Below are positions 17,006-24,672 of a stretch of DNA of 48,275 nt, piece by piece. The position numbers and the translations under genes are program-made. The stretch comes from Ectothiorhodospiraceae bacterium (GTDB lineage Bacteria; Pseudomonadota; Gammaproteobacteria; Thiohalomonadales; Thiohalomonadaceae): NCBI GenBank assembly GCA_007125455.1, contig SLDE01000127.1, positions 1-48,275 of the forward strand. The letters are read 5' to 3'. The notes beneath the pieces are model-generated. The model was not told the origin of the DNA. It made no database searches and was given only the letters and a program-made list of their open reading frames with translations. Every line of letters starts with the position of its first letter. Within the stretch, counting starts at the first letter, position 1.

Positions 17006-17533
17006 CTACTCCACTTCATCGAGCCGGATCGATCCGTCATCGGCCCACACGACTTTGGCGATTTCCGGGTGGTTGCGTTCCAGCGCGTACATCGCCTGAT
17101 CCTGACGGCTCAGACGCTGTTGCTGCTGACGGACCTGTTCGGCCAGGCGACGGTTCTCCACCAGCATATCCCGGTGCATCAGGGCATTCTCTACAGTCAT
17201 CTCCAGCTCGAAGTTATCCCAGGGCTTGGTGACAAAACGATAGATCTCAGCCTTGTTGATCGCACTGAGAATGGCATCCAGATCGTTATGGCCGCTAATG
17301 ATCAGACGGATCAGATCCGGCTGCATCTCCTTGAGCTTGATCAATAGCTCCACCCCATCCATCCTTGGCATACGGTAATCGGACAAAATCAGATCAAAGG
17401 TCGCCGTATAGGCGCGTTGCAAGGCTTGCTGCGGATCGGTAAAGCATTCGATCTCGCGCTGCGGCTTACTTAGTAGGCGCTCAAGTGCGCGCAGGACATT
17501 CGGCTCATCATCAACCAGCATGATGCGGTGCAT
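17006..17533 (-). CDS. Single-receiver response regulator with coiled-coil tail
   Basis: A receiver domain fills residues 1-120 (VDDEP near 7-11, phosphoacceptor D52 in LILSDYRMPRMDG, then IISGH and TKPWDN). It is followed by about 50 residues of glutamine-rich helix (VRQQQQRLSRQDQ) with no output domain. I choose the ATG at 17533: it has a GGGAG-type Shine-Dalgarno site and gives a normal receiver start, although it overlaps the HD-GYP gene by 23 bp. The receiver closely resembles the other three in the operon. It lies 2 bp before the MglA-like gene and may regulate that GTPase directly. Confidence 0.87.
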   Translation of the reverse strand: MHRIMLVDDEPNVLRALERLLSKPQREIECFTDPQQALQRAYTATFDLILSDYRMPRMDGVELLIKLKEMQPDLIRLIISGHNDLDAILSAINKAEIYRFVTKPWDNFELEMTVENALMHRDMLVENRRLAEQVRQQQQRLSRQDQAMYALERNHPEIAKVVWADDGSIRLDEVE

Positions 17534-18869
17534 GACTCTCTCCCTCGGCATAGACGTGGACCAACACAGGATCCTCCTCGTCACTCATGTATTGTTTGAT
17601 CTTGGCTATCAAGCGCTCATTCAGGCGGTAGCCCTTGGTTAGCATCAATACCCCTTCGCGACTGTACAGGTCCCTTGAGAGTATCATATTGACACGCAGA
17701 TGATCGGGCTGCAGCCGCAGCTCGTGCACCATGCTTTCGCCATGTTCGCGATGGTAGATAACGGCAACACAGGCCTCAACCACATCAGCATCATAGCGCT
17801 CACCGCTATACTCCTGCAGAAAGCCGCAGGCATCCATGGCGGTCAGCTCATCACCGATCAGATGGCCACTGCGCAGCCCATCGTAGTCATTGGCGACCGC
17901 GATAATGCGCGCCCCCAGCGGGATGCGCTCACCGGCAAGCTGATCAGGATATCCGCTACCATTAAAATATTCATGGTGATGGCGGATAAACAGCGCCGTC
18001 TTGTGCAGTGGTTCCATCCCCATCAAGACCGCCTGCCCCGCAGCCGGATGCCTGACCACGATACGGCGCTGCTCCTTGTCCAGGCGGTTGGCGGGGGTGT
18101 TCAGCAGGGTATCCGACCAGGCCAGCTTACCGATGTCGTGTAATAACCCGGCAAAGTAGATCTGGCGCACCAGATCTTCGTCCAGTTTCATCTGGCGTGC
18201 AATGGCGCGCGCCAGCGCACCAACCCGCTGGCTATGTCCCTTGTCGCGCCCCTCGCGCAGTTGCAACAGGCTGGCAAACACCGGGATCGCCGCAAAGTAA
18301 CTTTCCTTAAGCTGCTTGTATGCCAGCTCGAGAAACATATTGGCCTGGCGTAACTCTTCGGTGCGGGCCTCGACCCGCCTCTCCAGCTCAGCGTTGAGCT
18401 GTTTGAGTTCGGTGTTCTGTTGTTCGGTGAGTGCCTGCAGCCGATCCCGCTCGGCACGCAGCCGCTTTTGTTCCAGGGCGTGGCGCACCGTCAGGGTGAT
18501 CTCATTGTCTTCCCAAGGCTTGCTGAAGTAGCCGTAGATATGCCCCTGATTGATCGCTGCAATGGTGGAGGGAAGATCGGCATAGCCGGTCAGCAAGATG
18601 CGCACCACCTCAGGCCATCGCTTGGCCACCTCGGCCAGAAAGGCGGCACCATCCATCTCTGGCATACGCATATCCGAGATCACCAGATCCACCGGGTGCT
18701 GCTCAAGGATCCCCAGACCTTCCGCCCCCCCCGTGGCGGTATAGATGGTATAGCCCAGGGGGCGGAACAGACGGCGCAATGCCGAGAGGATATTGGCCTC
18801 GTCGTCCACCAGGAGTAAGCCGACCGCCGCATTCTCTCCCCCGGTGTGTTGTGCTAGCTCATCACTCAT
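17511..18869 (-). CDS. Response regulator with HD-GYP c-di-GMP phosphodiesterase domain
   Basis: This 452-residue regulator is of the RpfG type. A receiver (about 17-130, phosphoacceptor D66 in LVISDMRMPEMDG, KPW at 118-120) is joined by a coiled coil (130-180) to an HD-GYP domain. The HD motif is LLHDIGK with H244 and D245. The HHE triad at 298-300 and GSGYP ending at P308 are intact, so it should hydrolyse c-di-GMP. A shorter C-terminal extension after about residue 375 (RVNMILSRDLYSREGVLML) is typical of this regulator group. It is the only enzyme in the operon acting on c-di-GMP; no GGDEF gene is present in the window. Confidence 0.92.
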   Translation of the reverse strand: MSDELAQHTGGENAAVGLLLVDDEANILSALRRLFRPLGYTIYTATGGAEGLGILEQHPVDLVISDMRMPEMDGAAFLAEVAKRWPEVVRILLTGYADLPSTIAAINQGHIYGYFSKPWEDNEITLTVRHALEQKRLRAERDRLQALTEQQNTELKQLNAELERRVEARTEELRQANMFLELAYKQLKESYFAAIPVFASLLQLREGRDKGHSQRVGALARAIARQMKLDEDLVRQIYFAGLLHDIGKLAWSDTLLNTPANRLDKEQRRIVVRHPAAGQAVLMGMEPLHKTALFIRHHHEYFNGSGYPDQLAGERIPLGARIIAVANDYDGLRSGHLIGDELTAMDACGFLQEYSGERYDADVVEACVAVIYHREHGESMVHELRLQPDHLRVNMILSRDLYSREGVLMLTKGYRLNERLIAKIKQYMSDEEDPVLVHVYAEGESHAPHHAG

Positions 18870-18884
18870 AGCGCACCTGTCAGA

Positions 18885-19742
18885 TCAGATTTCATGGTAT
18901 TGCTCGCCATCGTGGATATGGTCAACAAGGCTACTCAGGGGGGTGATCGCCACCACGGCGGCAGCCTCTTCACCGTTTAGCGTGGCGGACACACAATGAA
19001 GATGAACCTTTGAACCGGCCAACTCAGCAAGCAATGGTACGACCTCCCCCGCCTCCCCCTGTCTGTATGACGCCCGACGTACGGCCTCTGGCAACAGGGT
19101 CACGTCAGCACCTGACAATGCCCCGTACGGCTTGCCCAACAGGCGATGCGCCTGACCATTGGCCAGGATGATCCGACCTTGCCGCCCCCAGGCAATCACA
19201 CCCACCGGCAACTGTTCCAGTACTTCGTGCGCCAGCCCGTGCAGGCGCTGCTGACTATTCAGCGTCTCACTCTGGCTTGCCACCCGACGCTCAAGCCCAT
19301 GCTTGGCATCGGACAATCGGTGGTTGGCCTGTGTCAGCTCACTGGCCAAACGATCCCGCTCCGCACGCAGCTCATAGTGTTCGAAGGCCTCGCGGATATT
19401 CTGGCGCAACAGTTCGTCATCCCAGGGCTTGGTAAGAAAGCGGAAGATCGAACCTCGGTTGATCGCTTCGGTCACCGACTGCAGCTCGGTGTAGCCCGAC
19501 AACATGATCCGCACCGAATTGGGTTGCAGAACCTTGGCTTGTTCCAGAAACTCGACCCCAACCATACCTGGCATACGCTGATCGGTAACAATGACACCGA
19601 AGCTATGCTCGGCCATCAATTTCAGCGCCTCTGGGCCACTGCTCGCCGGGATGATGGTGTAGTCATCACGGCGCAGCAGACGTGTGAGTGCACGCAGGAT
19701 ATTCTCCTCGTCGTCCACCAACAGTAGCTTGCGTTCCTCCAT
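18885..19742 (-). CDS. Response regulator with receiver and PAS-like domains
   Basis: This protein of 285 residues begins at an ATG with GGAGG just upstream, at 19742; an adjacent ATG at 19745 is possible. The receiver has VDDEE, phosphoacceptor D54 (VIVTDQRMPGM), LSG and TKPWDD. A coiled coil (about 125-175) follows, then a PAS-like domain (about 178-275) recognisable from VLEQLPVGVIAWGRQGRIILANGQA, read in parts. There is no DNA-binding or enzymatic output. It may pass a signal to a partner protein or sense a ligand by its PAS domain. It is one of four paralogous receivers in the operon. Confidence 0.85.
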   Translation of the reverse strand: MEERKLLLVDDEENILRALTRLLRRDDYTIIPASSGPEALKLMAEHSFGVIVTDQRMPGMVGVEFLEQAKVLQPNSVRIMLSGYTELQSVTEAINRGSIFRFLTKPWDDELLRQNIREAFEHYELRAERDRLASELTQANHRLSDAKHGLERRVASQSETLNSQQRLHGLAHEVLEQLPVGVIAWGRQGRIILANGQAHRLLGKPYGALSGADVTLLPEAVRRASYRQGEAGEVVPLLAELAGSKVHLHCVSATLNGEEAAAVVAITPLSSLVDHIHDGEQYHEI

Positions 19743-19829
19743 CATACCTCCATTACCTCTTCTGTCGCTGGCAGCCCCTCCTCCGAGTGTAGCGCCACCC
19801 CACAACGCTTGCAGCGAGCTTTGCTAAGG

Positions 19830-20228
19830 TTATTTGTGTAGCAGCGTCTCCAGCAGCTCGCTACGTTTTCCCGACATCACGACACGAAGCTCGTCACTGG
19901 CACGCTCCGGCGACAAGCCCCGTGCCACGAACTGCGCCAATAACTCGTTAAACAGCACACGCCGGCGTTCGCCATTTTCAGAGTGATCCCGTCGTGAGCG
20001 ATAAAAGTCCATCAGGGTCGAGCCGCATACGCAGTTACGAAACAGCTCCACCAGTGGCTGATCATTTTCATCCAAGGAGGACTTTAGCCCACTTTTGTCT
20101 GGTGCCAGCGGTTTTGTCTCGGCTAGAAACTGCGTAAAGCTCCTGTAGACCCGCCCACAGTTGGGGCAGATCTTGGGAAAGTTCCCCACTTTGAGTTCCT
20201 GCAAACCATCAAACAGTGTCTTATTCAT
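19830..20228 (-). CDS. Small four-cysteine (zinc-ribbon-like) protein of unknown function
   Basis: I do not recognise a family for this 132-residue soluble protein. It has two cysteine pairs, CPNC (21-24) and CVC (66-68), about 41 residues apart, which could hold a metal ion or form a redox site. A helical C-terminal half (FNELLAQFVARGLSPERASDELR region) follows. The ATG at 20228 overlaps the stop of the upstream kinase by 8 bp, a sign of translational coupling, and a 5' extension would have no support. Tight coupling to the kinase suggests a sensor cofactor or kinase modulator; this is inference. Confidence 0.7.
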   Translation of the reverse strand: MNKTLFDGLQELKVGNFPKICPNCGRVYRSFTQFLAETKPLAPDKSGLKSSLDENDQPLVELFRNCVCGSTLMDFYRSRRDHSENGERRRVLFNELLAQFVARGLSPERASDELRVVMSGKRSELLETLLHK

Positions 20229-22977
20229 TGTCGTCCGTCTGCTGTCGCACTGGGAGCCATATATGAAAGCGCGTACCTCGTCCCTGCTCACTGTCTACCT
20301 GGATCTCGCCGCCATGTTTCTGAATGATGCCATAGGCGAGGGACAGTCCAAGCCCGGTCCCCATGCCCACTGGTTTGGTGGTGAAGAAGGGCTCGAACAG
20401 ATGCCCCAAGTGCTCCGCTGAGATCCCCTGGCCGTTGTCTTCCACCTCAACCCAGACGCCGCCACCTTCCTGGCCGGTACGCACATGGATCACCCCGTCC
20501 TTTTCAATCGCCTGTGCGGCGTTCACCAACAGGTTCATAAAGACCTGGTTGAGCTGTGAAGGTATACACTCGACCTCAGGAAGCTCGCCGTACTCCCGCT
20601 TCACCTCGGCCTTGTACTTGATCTCGTTGTGTACGATATTCAGCGTGCTTTCCAGGCCTTTGTGCAGGTCAAACAGCTGCCAGTCGGCACTCTCCTGACG
20701 AGAGAAGTCCTTCAGATCCTGAACGATCTTGCGTACCCGCCCGACCCCTTCATCCGATTCCTGTAATAGATCGTAAATATCCTCGCGCAGGTAGGCCAGA
20801 TCGATCCGCTCCTTGAGTTCGGATAGTCGCCCATGGACCTCGGTGCTGATTAGTGCCGATTCGGCCTCCTCATACAACGACAACAGCTCAAACAACTCAC
20901 GCATATAGCGGTTAAGGCTACTGATATTGGAACTGATATAGCCCACTGGGTTATTGATCTCGTGGGCCACACCAGCCGCCAACTGACCGATCGATGCCAG
21001 CTTTTCCGACTGCTGCAGCTGCTCATCCATGCGCCTGCGCTCGGTGATATCCTTTGAGGTCGAAAGATAGTGGGTCGTGTGTCCATCGTGGTCACGCAGG
21101 GGGGTGATGGTCTTCTCTTCGTGGTAGAACGAGCCATCCTTGCGCCGGTTAACGATCATCGACTGGAACGGCTTGCCATTGGTGATGGTGGTCCACAGGC
21201 GGCGGTAGAAGGCATCGTCCTGCTGACCTGAATTTAATAACCGGCAATGCTCGCCCAATACCTCTTCACGGGCGTAACCGGTAACCCGTTCAAAGGCGCT
21301 ATTTACATACTCGATAATGCCATCCGGATCGGTGATCATCACCGCATCATCGGTCTGCTCTACCACGCGCAATAGCTTGAGCTGCTGATCCTCGGCCTGG
21401 CGACGCCAGGTGATATCGCGATCAATGCCCCGATACCCCTTGAACTCGCCATTCTCATCCCGAAATGGCACACCACTGGTCTCCAGGACCACCGTGTGGC
21501 CGTCCCGGTGAAGGTTCACATTGATCAGAGAGCGCATGGTTTCCTGCCGGGCGGCAAGGCGGGTAAAGAGCAGGCGGGTGTGCTCCGCCTCGTCGGGCGG
21601 CATCAGGTCGAAGGGGGTCAGCCCGATGATCTCCTCGGCGGAGTAGCCCAGGATCTCCTCCACCTGCGGGCTGGCATAGGTGTAGCGCCCTTCCCTATCC
21701 ACCTCCCATAACCAGTCACCGGTACTCTCCACCAGACTGCGAAAGCGCTCCATACTGGTGCGCAAGCGGCCCTCGGCACGTTGCTGTGCCAGCAATTCAT
21801 CGAGCAAAGACACACGCATACGCTCTATCGCCGTACCCAACTGACCAAACTCATCCCGATAACGCATGGCAAGGGGCTGGCTATAATCTCCGCGCCCAAT
21901 GGTGACTGCGGCATCCTCCAATTTTTTGAGTGGACGGACAAAACGATTACGCAGGTAGCTCAAGGAAAAGAGGAAGCTGATGATCACAAAGGCTGCCAGC
22001 ATGAACAGGATCCCTACTTCCATGCGTGCGCGCTCCATGCGCTCAGCAATACGCTGGGCAATGACGCCATTCACCACCGTACCGAGCTGGATGATGGTAT
22101 CTATGCAGTGGCTGGACTGCTGAAACCACCCATAGGCATCGATCGGGTAGCTCGCCCCGGACTTTCCAGCTGTAATGACTTCATTACGCAGTGTCTGGTA
22201 TTCGCCAAAATAGTGGCTACGCATTTCCTCAAGCGCCTGTTCCACCTCTTTGTCCCAGAGCATCTCGTCAAGCGAAAGCGCGATGCGCTCCAGCGTAAGA
22301 TTGACCGAATGGCGTCGTGCCATGATCTCCAGGTATTCCTCTTCCCCAAAGCGACGCCCAGTAGCAATCAGCATGGCGATTTGGGCACGCTCACGTCCGG
22401 CCAACTCCGTAGCCGAATAAAGCAACTCACGAAACATGGGCTTATCCAGCCAGCTGCCACGGTGGGCAGCACGACTAACCTCGCGCAATACGCTACTCGA
22501 TTCGATCGTGCTGGTGATGCTTTCACTAAACAGTGAAGCCCCTCCAGTATGCCCAAGCTCAATCATGCGCCCGGCGGCCTGTCTCGCCTCTTCCAGATCG
22601 GCATGGCGCTCGCGAAACTCTGCCAGGGCTAACTGGCCACGGCGCTGGGGGGTATGGCGCAACAGGGATTCGCTGGTGTCGAGGGTGGCTTGATAATAGG
22701 CCTGATTCTGGCGTCGGAGTGAGGCGATATGCTCCTCAAGCTCCGGGCTGACCTTATCCGGCATAGCGAGGGCAAGAGAGGTGATCCCCCGCTCCTTGGC
22801 CAGGTTACTGGCAAGCAGCAAGGTTTGTTCGGTTAAGCCATGAAACAGTAACAGACGCTCCGCCTCACGCAGCTCATCAAGCGCACGGCTGCTACCCCAG
22901 GCGACAACCAGTAGGGTGATCACGGCCATGGCGCTCAACAGCATCGCCAGTACGTATCGGATTTTTAGATTCCTCAT
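20221..22977 (-). CDS. Membrane sensor histidine kinase (NIT-like sensor, HAMP, two PAS)
   Basis: This 918-residue inner-membrane kinase heads the operon. A first membrane helix (about 8-28) and a second (about 320-342) enclose a 290-residue periplasmic helical domain with an AKERGITSLAL motif resembling the nitrate/nitrite-sensing NIT domain. A HAMP linker (about 343-395) and two PAS domains (about 405-525 and 530-650) follow. The phosphotransfer helix has GVAHEINNPVGYISSNI with H672, and the ATPase domain has MNLLVNAAQAI, DNGQGI and GMGTGLGL. The ATG at 22977 follows an AGGGTGG sequence. The ligand is unproven; NIT assignment is by pattern only. Confidence 0.9.
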   Translation of the reverse strand: MRNLKIRYVLAMLLSAMAVITLLVVAWGSSRALDELREAERLLLFHGLTEQTLLLASNLAKERGITSLALAMPDKVSPELEEHIASLRRQNQAYYQATLDTSESLLRHTPQRRGQLALAEFRERHADLEEARQAAGRMIELGHTGGASLFSESITSTIESSSVLREVSRAAHRGSWLDKPMFRELLYSATELAGRERAQIAMLIATGRRFGEEEYLEIMARRHSVNLTLERIALSLDEMLWDKEVEQALEEMRSHYFGEYQTLRNEVITAGKSGASYPIDAYGWFQQSSHCIDTIIQLGTVVNGVIAQRIAERMERARMEVGILFMLAAFVIISFLFSLSYLRNRFVRPLKKLEDAAVTIGRGDYSQPLAMRYRDEFGQLGTAIERMRVSLLDELLAQQRAEGRLRTSMERFRSLVESTGDWLWEVDREGRYTYASPQVEEILGYSAEEIIGLTPFDLMPPDEAEHTRLLFTRLAARQETMRSLINVNLHRDGHTVVLETSGVPFRDENGEFKGYRGIDRDITWRRQAEDQQLKLLRVVEQTDDAVMITDPDGIIEYVNSAFERVTGYAREEVLGEHCRLLNSGQQDDAFYRRLWTTITNGKPFQSMIVNRRKDGSFYHEEKTITPLRDHDGHTTHYLSTSKDITERRRMDEQLQQSEKLASIGQLAAGVAHEINNPVGYISSNISSLNRYMRELFELLSLYEEAESALISTEVHGRLSELKERIDLAYLREDIYDLLQESDEGVGRVRKIVQDLKDFSRQESADWQLFDLHKGLESTLNIVHNEIKYKAEVKREYGELPEVECIPSQLNQVFMNLLVNAAQAIEKDGVIHVRTGQEGGGVWVEVEDNGQGISAEHLGHLFEPFFTTKPVGMGTGLGLSLAYGIIQKHGGEIQVDSEQGRGTRFHIWLPVRQQTDDNE

Positions 22978-23013
22978 CAATCAGCCACCCTGCCGAAGGT
23001 GCAACAAGGATCG

Positions 23014-23042
23014 AGTGTACGCCTTTGGTAATGAACAGTATA
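23014..23042 (-). promoter_or_regulatory. Tandem -10-like boxes upstream of the signalling operon
   Basis: On the minus strand TATACT (23037-23042) and TACACT (23014-23019) lie 37-65 bp before the kinase start. Neither has a convincing -35 box at 17 bp, so an activator-dependent promoter is possible. This is a weak call. Confidence 0.35.
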
Positions 23043-23091
23043 GTTCGACAAAGGTAGGTGGGCAGGGACTGCTGGAGGAAAATCCAAGGCG

Positions 23092-23117
23092 AAAAAAAAC
23101 CGGCTTGCGCCGGTTTT
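23092..23117 (-). terminator. Rho-independent terminator after tRNA-fMet
   Basis: AAAACCGGCGCAAGCCGG followed by eight Ts on the minus strand, 24 bp beyond the tRNA 3' end. It isolates the tRNA from the signalling operon that follows. Confidence 0.9.
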
Positions 23118-23140
23118 CCTGACAGCCAGGCTGTCGTTGT

Positions 23141-23217
<77 letters not shown>

Positions 23218-23230
23218 ACTGATGAGAAGC

Positions 23231-23259
23231 ATTCTACATAACAGCGCCTGACTGCGCAA
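23231..23259 (-). promoter_or_regulatory. Predicted promoter of tRNA-fMet
   Basis: A -35 box TTGCGC (23254-23259) and a -10 box TAGAAT (23231-23236) are 17 bp apart on the minus strand. The start of transcription would be only a few bases before the tRNA 5' end, as is normal for tRNA genes. Confidence 0.65.
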
Positions 23260-23269
23260 GGGGGTCAGG

Positions 23270-23587
23270 CTACCTTTTTACCAGCTTGGGCCTGAGATCG
23301 TGGCGATAAAGGAAGCCGGGCAAGGCGAAGATCATGAACAGGCAGAGGGTGACCACATAAAACTCCCACTCCTGGGCATAGATCTGCCCGGTGACCTTGT
23401 GCTCCAGGCCCAGCGCGATACCACCGACGATAAAATACAACACCAACCACTCAGCCCAACGCCACCAGGCACTTTTGTGACCATCGGCAGGATGGAAAAA
23501 AAAGAAAACCCTCTCACTCATCCACGGCAAGTTGGCCACCACGATGGCGATTGTGATCAGGATCAGCGCGGCATTGGCGTCGGTCAT
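23270..23587 (-). CDS. Small membrane protein, DUF2818-like
   Basis: This 105-residue protein has three hydrophobic helices (near 8-24, 45-62 and 75-95). It carries the sequence NLPWMSERVFFFF, with WWRWAEWLVLYFIVGG further on. This pattern matches a DUF2818-type family that is commonly found next to nuoN in other Proteobacteria. The function is unknown. Here the patatin gene separates it from nuoN. It reads toward the initiator tRNA, whose promoter begins just past its stop. Confidence 0.75.
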   Translation of the reverse strand: MTDANAALILITIAIVVANLPWMSERVFFFFHPADGHKSAWWRWAEWLVLYFIVGGIALGLEHKVTGQIYAQEWEFYVVTLCLFMIFALPGFLYRHDLRPKLVKR

Positions 23588-23700
23588 TCGGTATCTCCAA
23601 GCAAAGTTCTCAGGCTACTAGTCCGAATGCAGCATAGATTCGGGCTTGCTATCAGACCATAGTTCGCTGCCTTCGACAAGCCAACATTGTGGAGGTTCCT

Positions 23701-24621
23701 TTATTCACGTTCATCACGCCACGATCGCAATTGCTCGCGTAGTTGCTCGGCAGCAGGTTGTGCATCGTCCATGGTCTGCTCCACACGGTGAAAGCTGAGC
23801 ATCAGCACATTGCCGGTATCTGGTTTGAGATAGAGGTCGGGCGGATGCCCCAGCATCCGTGCCTTGATGATGGACTGCTGCATGATCTTGAAGGTGTTGA
23901 ACAGCATATCGGTGATCTCGGCCTCGCCACTCTCGCCCGGCGTGCGCGAACCCGTGACATCAATGGCAACCACCCTTGCGTGCCGGCCTGTCAGTAGATC
24001 AAAGGGCAGCGGATTCGAGGTGCCACCATCGACCAGCAGATCCTCACCCACGGCTACAGGAGAGAACAACACCGGTACCGCCATACTGGCGGCAATGGCG
24101 GGAAACAGGGGGCCGTCCTTGAGCACCACCATCTCGCCACTCCAGAAGTCGGTGGCCACGACCTCCAGCGGGATCGTCAAATCCGCAAAGTGGCGCGCCT
24201 CCACCTTCGTCTTAAGAAAGTCGATAAAACCAGAGGAGTCGAGCAGACCACCGTTACCCAGGTCAAGGCGAAGCAGATCACTCAAACCCAAGTCGGCACC
24301 AGGGCGCATCAGTCGAGATAGCGCGTCCAGATTGGAGCCACCAAACTCGCCAAAGATATCATGGATCTCGTTGCCATCGAGGCCTGCGGCATAGAGCACA
24401 CCAATCACCGCACCGATACTGCTGCCACTGATCCGTGCAGGCCTGATCTGCAACTCGTCAAAGACCTGCAGCATGGCGATATGGGCGAGTCCGCCCGCCC
24501 CACCGGAACCAAGCGCCAATCCGATATCCAACTGGGCCGGGGAGTTGTGCGTATCATCGGCACTTGCCGGGGAACAGGCGATCAGCAACAACAGCAAGGC
24601 CAGATTGCGCAAGGAATGCAT
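23701..24621 (-). CDS. Patatin-like phospholipase, predicted lipoprotein
   Basis: This 306-residue lipid acyl hydrolase uses a Ser-Asp dyad. The oxyanion motif is GSGGAGGLAH, the nucleophile motif is GSSIG, and the catalytic aspartate lies in VDGGTSNPLP. The N-terminus (MHSLRNLALLLLLIAC) looks like a lipoprotein signal with lipobox LIAC and lipidated C16; serine at +2 favours the outer membrane. It may therefore act on envelope phospholipids. It lies 51 bp after nuoN in the same direction, so it may be read from the nuo operon. No link to respiration is evident. Confidence 0.9.
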   Translation of the reverse strand: MHSLRNLALLLLLIACSPASADDTHNSPAQLDIGLALGSGGAGGLAHIAMLQVFDELQIRPARISGSSIGAVIGVLYAAGLDGNEIHDIFGEFGGSNLDALSRLMRPGADLGLSDLLRLDLGNGGLLDSSGFIDFLKTKVEARHFADLTIPLEVVATDFWSGEMVVLKDGPLFPAIAASMAVPVLFSPVAVGEDLLVDGGTSNPLPFDLLTGRHARVVAIDVTGSRTPGESGEAEITDMLFNTFKIMQQSIIKARMLGHPPDLYLKPDTGNVLMLSFHRVEQTMDDAQPAAEQLREQLRSWRDERE

Positions 24622-24642
24622 CAGGGTTCCTGAACAGGGATA

Positions 24643-24661
24643 CGGCGACCAGTGGTCGCCG
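24643..24661. other. Palindromic hairpin between nuoN and the patatin gene
   Basis: CGGCGACCAGTGGTCGCCG forms an 8-bp GC stem with a 3-nt loop, 11 bp after nuoN. There is no T run, so it is more likely an mRNA stabiliser or processing site than a terminator. Confidence 0.5.
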
Positions 24662-24672
24662 AGGGGTGCAGG

